Below are positions 62,746 to 64,000 of a DNA stretch of 64,000 bases, one piece after another (positions within the stretch are counted from its first letter, which is position 1; each line of letters begins with the position of its first letter). Below the pieces are notes generated by a model. It did no database searches. It had not been told where the DNA came from and saw only the letters and a program-made list of their open reading frames with translations. Source of the stretch: Acidovorax sp. NCPPB 4044 (GTDB taxonomy: Bacteria; Pseudomonadota; Gammaproteobacteria; Burkholderiales; Burkholderiaceae_C); contig NZ_JAMCOS010000001.1 of NCBI RefSeq assembly GCF_028069655.1, positions 5,176,001 through 5,240,000 on the forward strand, in the 5' to 3' direction. A program made the translations under genes and the position numbers.

Positions 62746-64000
62746 CTATCGTTTCTCCAACCGCAAAATCACTGGCGTCGCTGGACGTAAAGTCACATTG
62801 AGCTTTGGCGCGGAGGGAGCCGCACCCGCAGGTAGCACGATCGTGTACCGCTGCAGCAGCAGCGCCGCCAGCAGCGTCATTTCCAGCATCGCAAAGTGCT
62901 GTCCGATACACACGCGGGGGCCCACGCCGAACGGGATCCACGCGCCCTTCTCGATGGGGGCAGCACCGTCCAGGAACCGCTCGGGCACAAAATGGTCGGC
63001 CTGCGCAAACCAGCGCTCGTCCCGGTGCAGCACCCACGGGGTGATGCGCAGCATGGCGCCCCGGGGTATGGCCACGCCGCCGAGCGTGATGGGCGCGGTG
63101 GTGCGGCGGGTCATCAGCGCCGCCACCGGCGGGTACAGGCGCAACGCTTCTTTCAGCGTGGCGGTCAGCCAGGGCAGCTTGGCCATGTGCTCGGGTCCCG
63201 GCGTGCCGCCCTGCAGCACGGCATCCACCTCGGCCTGTGCGCGCCGGGCGGTCTCAGGGTGCTCGGCCATCAGGCGGCTCCACCACAGCAGGGCTGTGGC
63301 GCTGGTCTCGTGACCGGCCTGGAAGCTCACCATGCACTGGTCGAACACCTCCTGTGGTGACAATGGCTCGCCTGTGGCATCGTCGCGCAGGGCCAGCAGC
63401 ATGTGCAGCAGGTCGGTGCGCTCTTCTGGCGTCTGCACGCCTCGCGACGCAGCGTCTGGTTGGCGGGCATCGATGTGCCGCTGCACCAGTTCGCGCAGCG
63501 CCTTCAGCGCGCACCGCTTGGTGGCCTTGCCCGGCAGGGGAAGCCAGTCGGGCAGCGTGAAGGGCATGAACATTTCACGGAATGCGGCGGCTGACAAAGT
63601 CTGCGTGGCCCACGCCGCATCGCGCGCGTCGGACTGCGCCGACTCGCTGAACAAGGTGCGTAGGATCACGTCCATGGCCACGTCGTTCCAGAGCGTGTCC
63701 ATGGCCACCAGGCCGTCTGCTTGGCCTGCGGGCACGGCCGCATCGAGCGCGCTTTTCGCCGCGTCGGTCATGAGCTGTGCGTAGCCTGCCACGCGCCGGG
63801 GGCTGAATGCGGGCATCAGCATGCGTCGCTGGCGCTGCCAAGCGTCGCCCTCCGTCACCAACACGCTTTGGCCGAACACCTGCTCAAACACGGCGATGCC
63901 GCGTTCCCAGCGGATGAGCGAGTCCGCATGGGTGACCAGTGCTTCGCGCACCAGTTCAGGCGACATCACGTCCCAGGCGTCTTCGTTGACGATGCGCATG
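62746..64000 (-). CDS. Cytochrome P450 (5' end outside window)
   Basis: About 417 residues are visible; the frame is open at the window edge, and P450s are usually ~450-460 residues, so roughly 30-40 N-terminal residues are missing. It has the I-helix oxygen-binding FQAGHETSATALLWW, the ExxR motif EALRLYPPVAALMTRR, the PERFL segment and the haem-binding loop IPFGVGPRVCIGQHFAMLE with the axial Cys. It hydroxylates a lipophilic substrate with an unknown redox partner; no ferredoxin gene is seen nearby. The predicted M at 63999 is probably internal. Confidence 0.9.
   Translation of the reverse strand, partial: MRIVNEDAWDVMSPELVREALVTHADSLIRWERGIAVFEQVFGQSVLVTEGDAWQRQRRMLMPAFSPRRVAGYAQLMTDAAKSALDAAVPAGQADGLVAMDTLWNDVAMDVILRTLFSESAQSDARDAAWATQTLSAAAFREMFMPFTLPDWLPLPGKATKRCALKALRELVQRHIDARQPDAASRGVQTPEERTDLLHMLLALRDDATGEPLSPQEVFDQCMVSFQAGHETSATALLWWSRLMAEHPETARRAQAEVDAVLQGGTPGPEHMAKLPWLTATLKEALRLYPPVAALMTRRTTAPITLGGVAIPRGAMLRITPWVLHRDERWFAQADHFVPERFLDGAAPIEKGAWIPFGVGPRVCIGQHFAMLEMTLLAALLLQRYTIVLPAGAAPSAPKLNVTLRPATPVILRLEKR

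Overview
The window is high-GC DNA from a betaproteobacterium of the family Comamonadaceae, most likely a plant-associated Acidovorax. This assignment is inference, not a database match. It rests on the ntrY/ntrX pair, phaM, HU proteins with histone-H1-like tails, Bug/TctC binding proteins, an acdS/acdR pair, and two divergent promoters carrying HrpX-type PIP boxes in front of type III effector-like genes.

Layout. 1-3.9 kb: DUF4390 gene, ntrY, an ntrX without its AAA+ domain, tRNA-Phe. 3.9-9.3 kb: a secreted SodC/beta-propeller fusion lipoprotein and a PQQ-type sugar dehydrogenase, small genes, MazG-like protein, tyrosine phosphatase, HU/H1 protein. 9.6-18.3 kb: phaM, FIST protein, dadA behind a tandem glycine riboswitch, a CMD/flavin monooxygenase/TctC gene group, and a YXWGXW protein. 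18.5-20.3 kb: DUF2867 protein and a divergent Cro-like (YdaS)/CI-like pair with three copies of an operator-like box. 20.3-25.8 kb: an eight-gene R-body (Reb) locus with a divergent regulator. 25.8-32 kb: XRE regulator, ceramidase-like protein, MFS-acyltransferase fusion, HEAGH protein, and a DUF6402 gene with two tandem small membrane proteins. 32.4-41.3 kb: chemoreceptor, TctC/acdS/acdR, exported and membrane proteins. 41.3-42.1 kb: complete IS1-family insertion sequence. 42.2-54.5 kb: mostly housekeeping genes (chemoreceptor, SDR, GST, tgt, usp, pldA, rep, AEC transporter). 54.5-60.1 kb: divergent HrpX-type effector island. 60.3-64 kb: priA and a cytochrome P450 cut by the window edge.

The two most notable systems are the R-body locus and the effector island. 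The R-body locus has four RebB-family proteins, four further small or enzymatic genes including a nitrilase-fold protein with an intact Glu-Lys-Cys triad, and a regulator facing it across inverted GTTACGG boxes. The effector island has two perfect TTCGC-N15-TTCGC boxes 90 bp apart. They drive a kinase-like effector in one direction and a chaperone plus a 799-residue effector in the other.

Two dispersed repeat families are also present: a six-copy ~50-bp element ending in a GTTTGCTAT/ATAGCAAAC hairpin, and a two-copy double-hairpin element with apparently compensating stems at 3' ends of genes.
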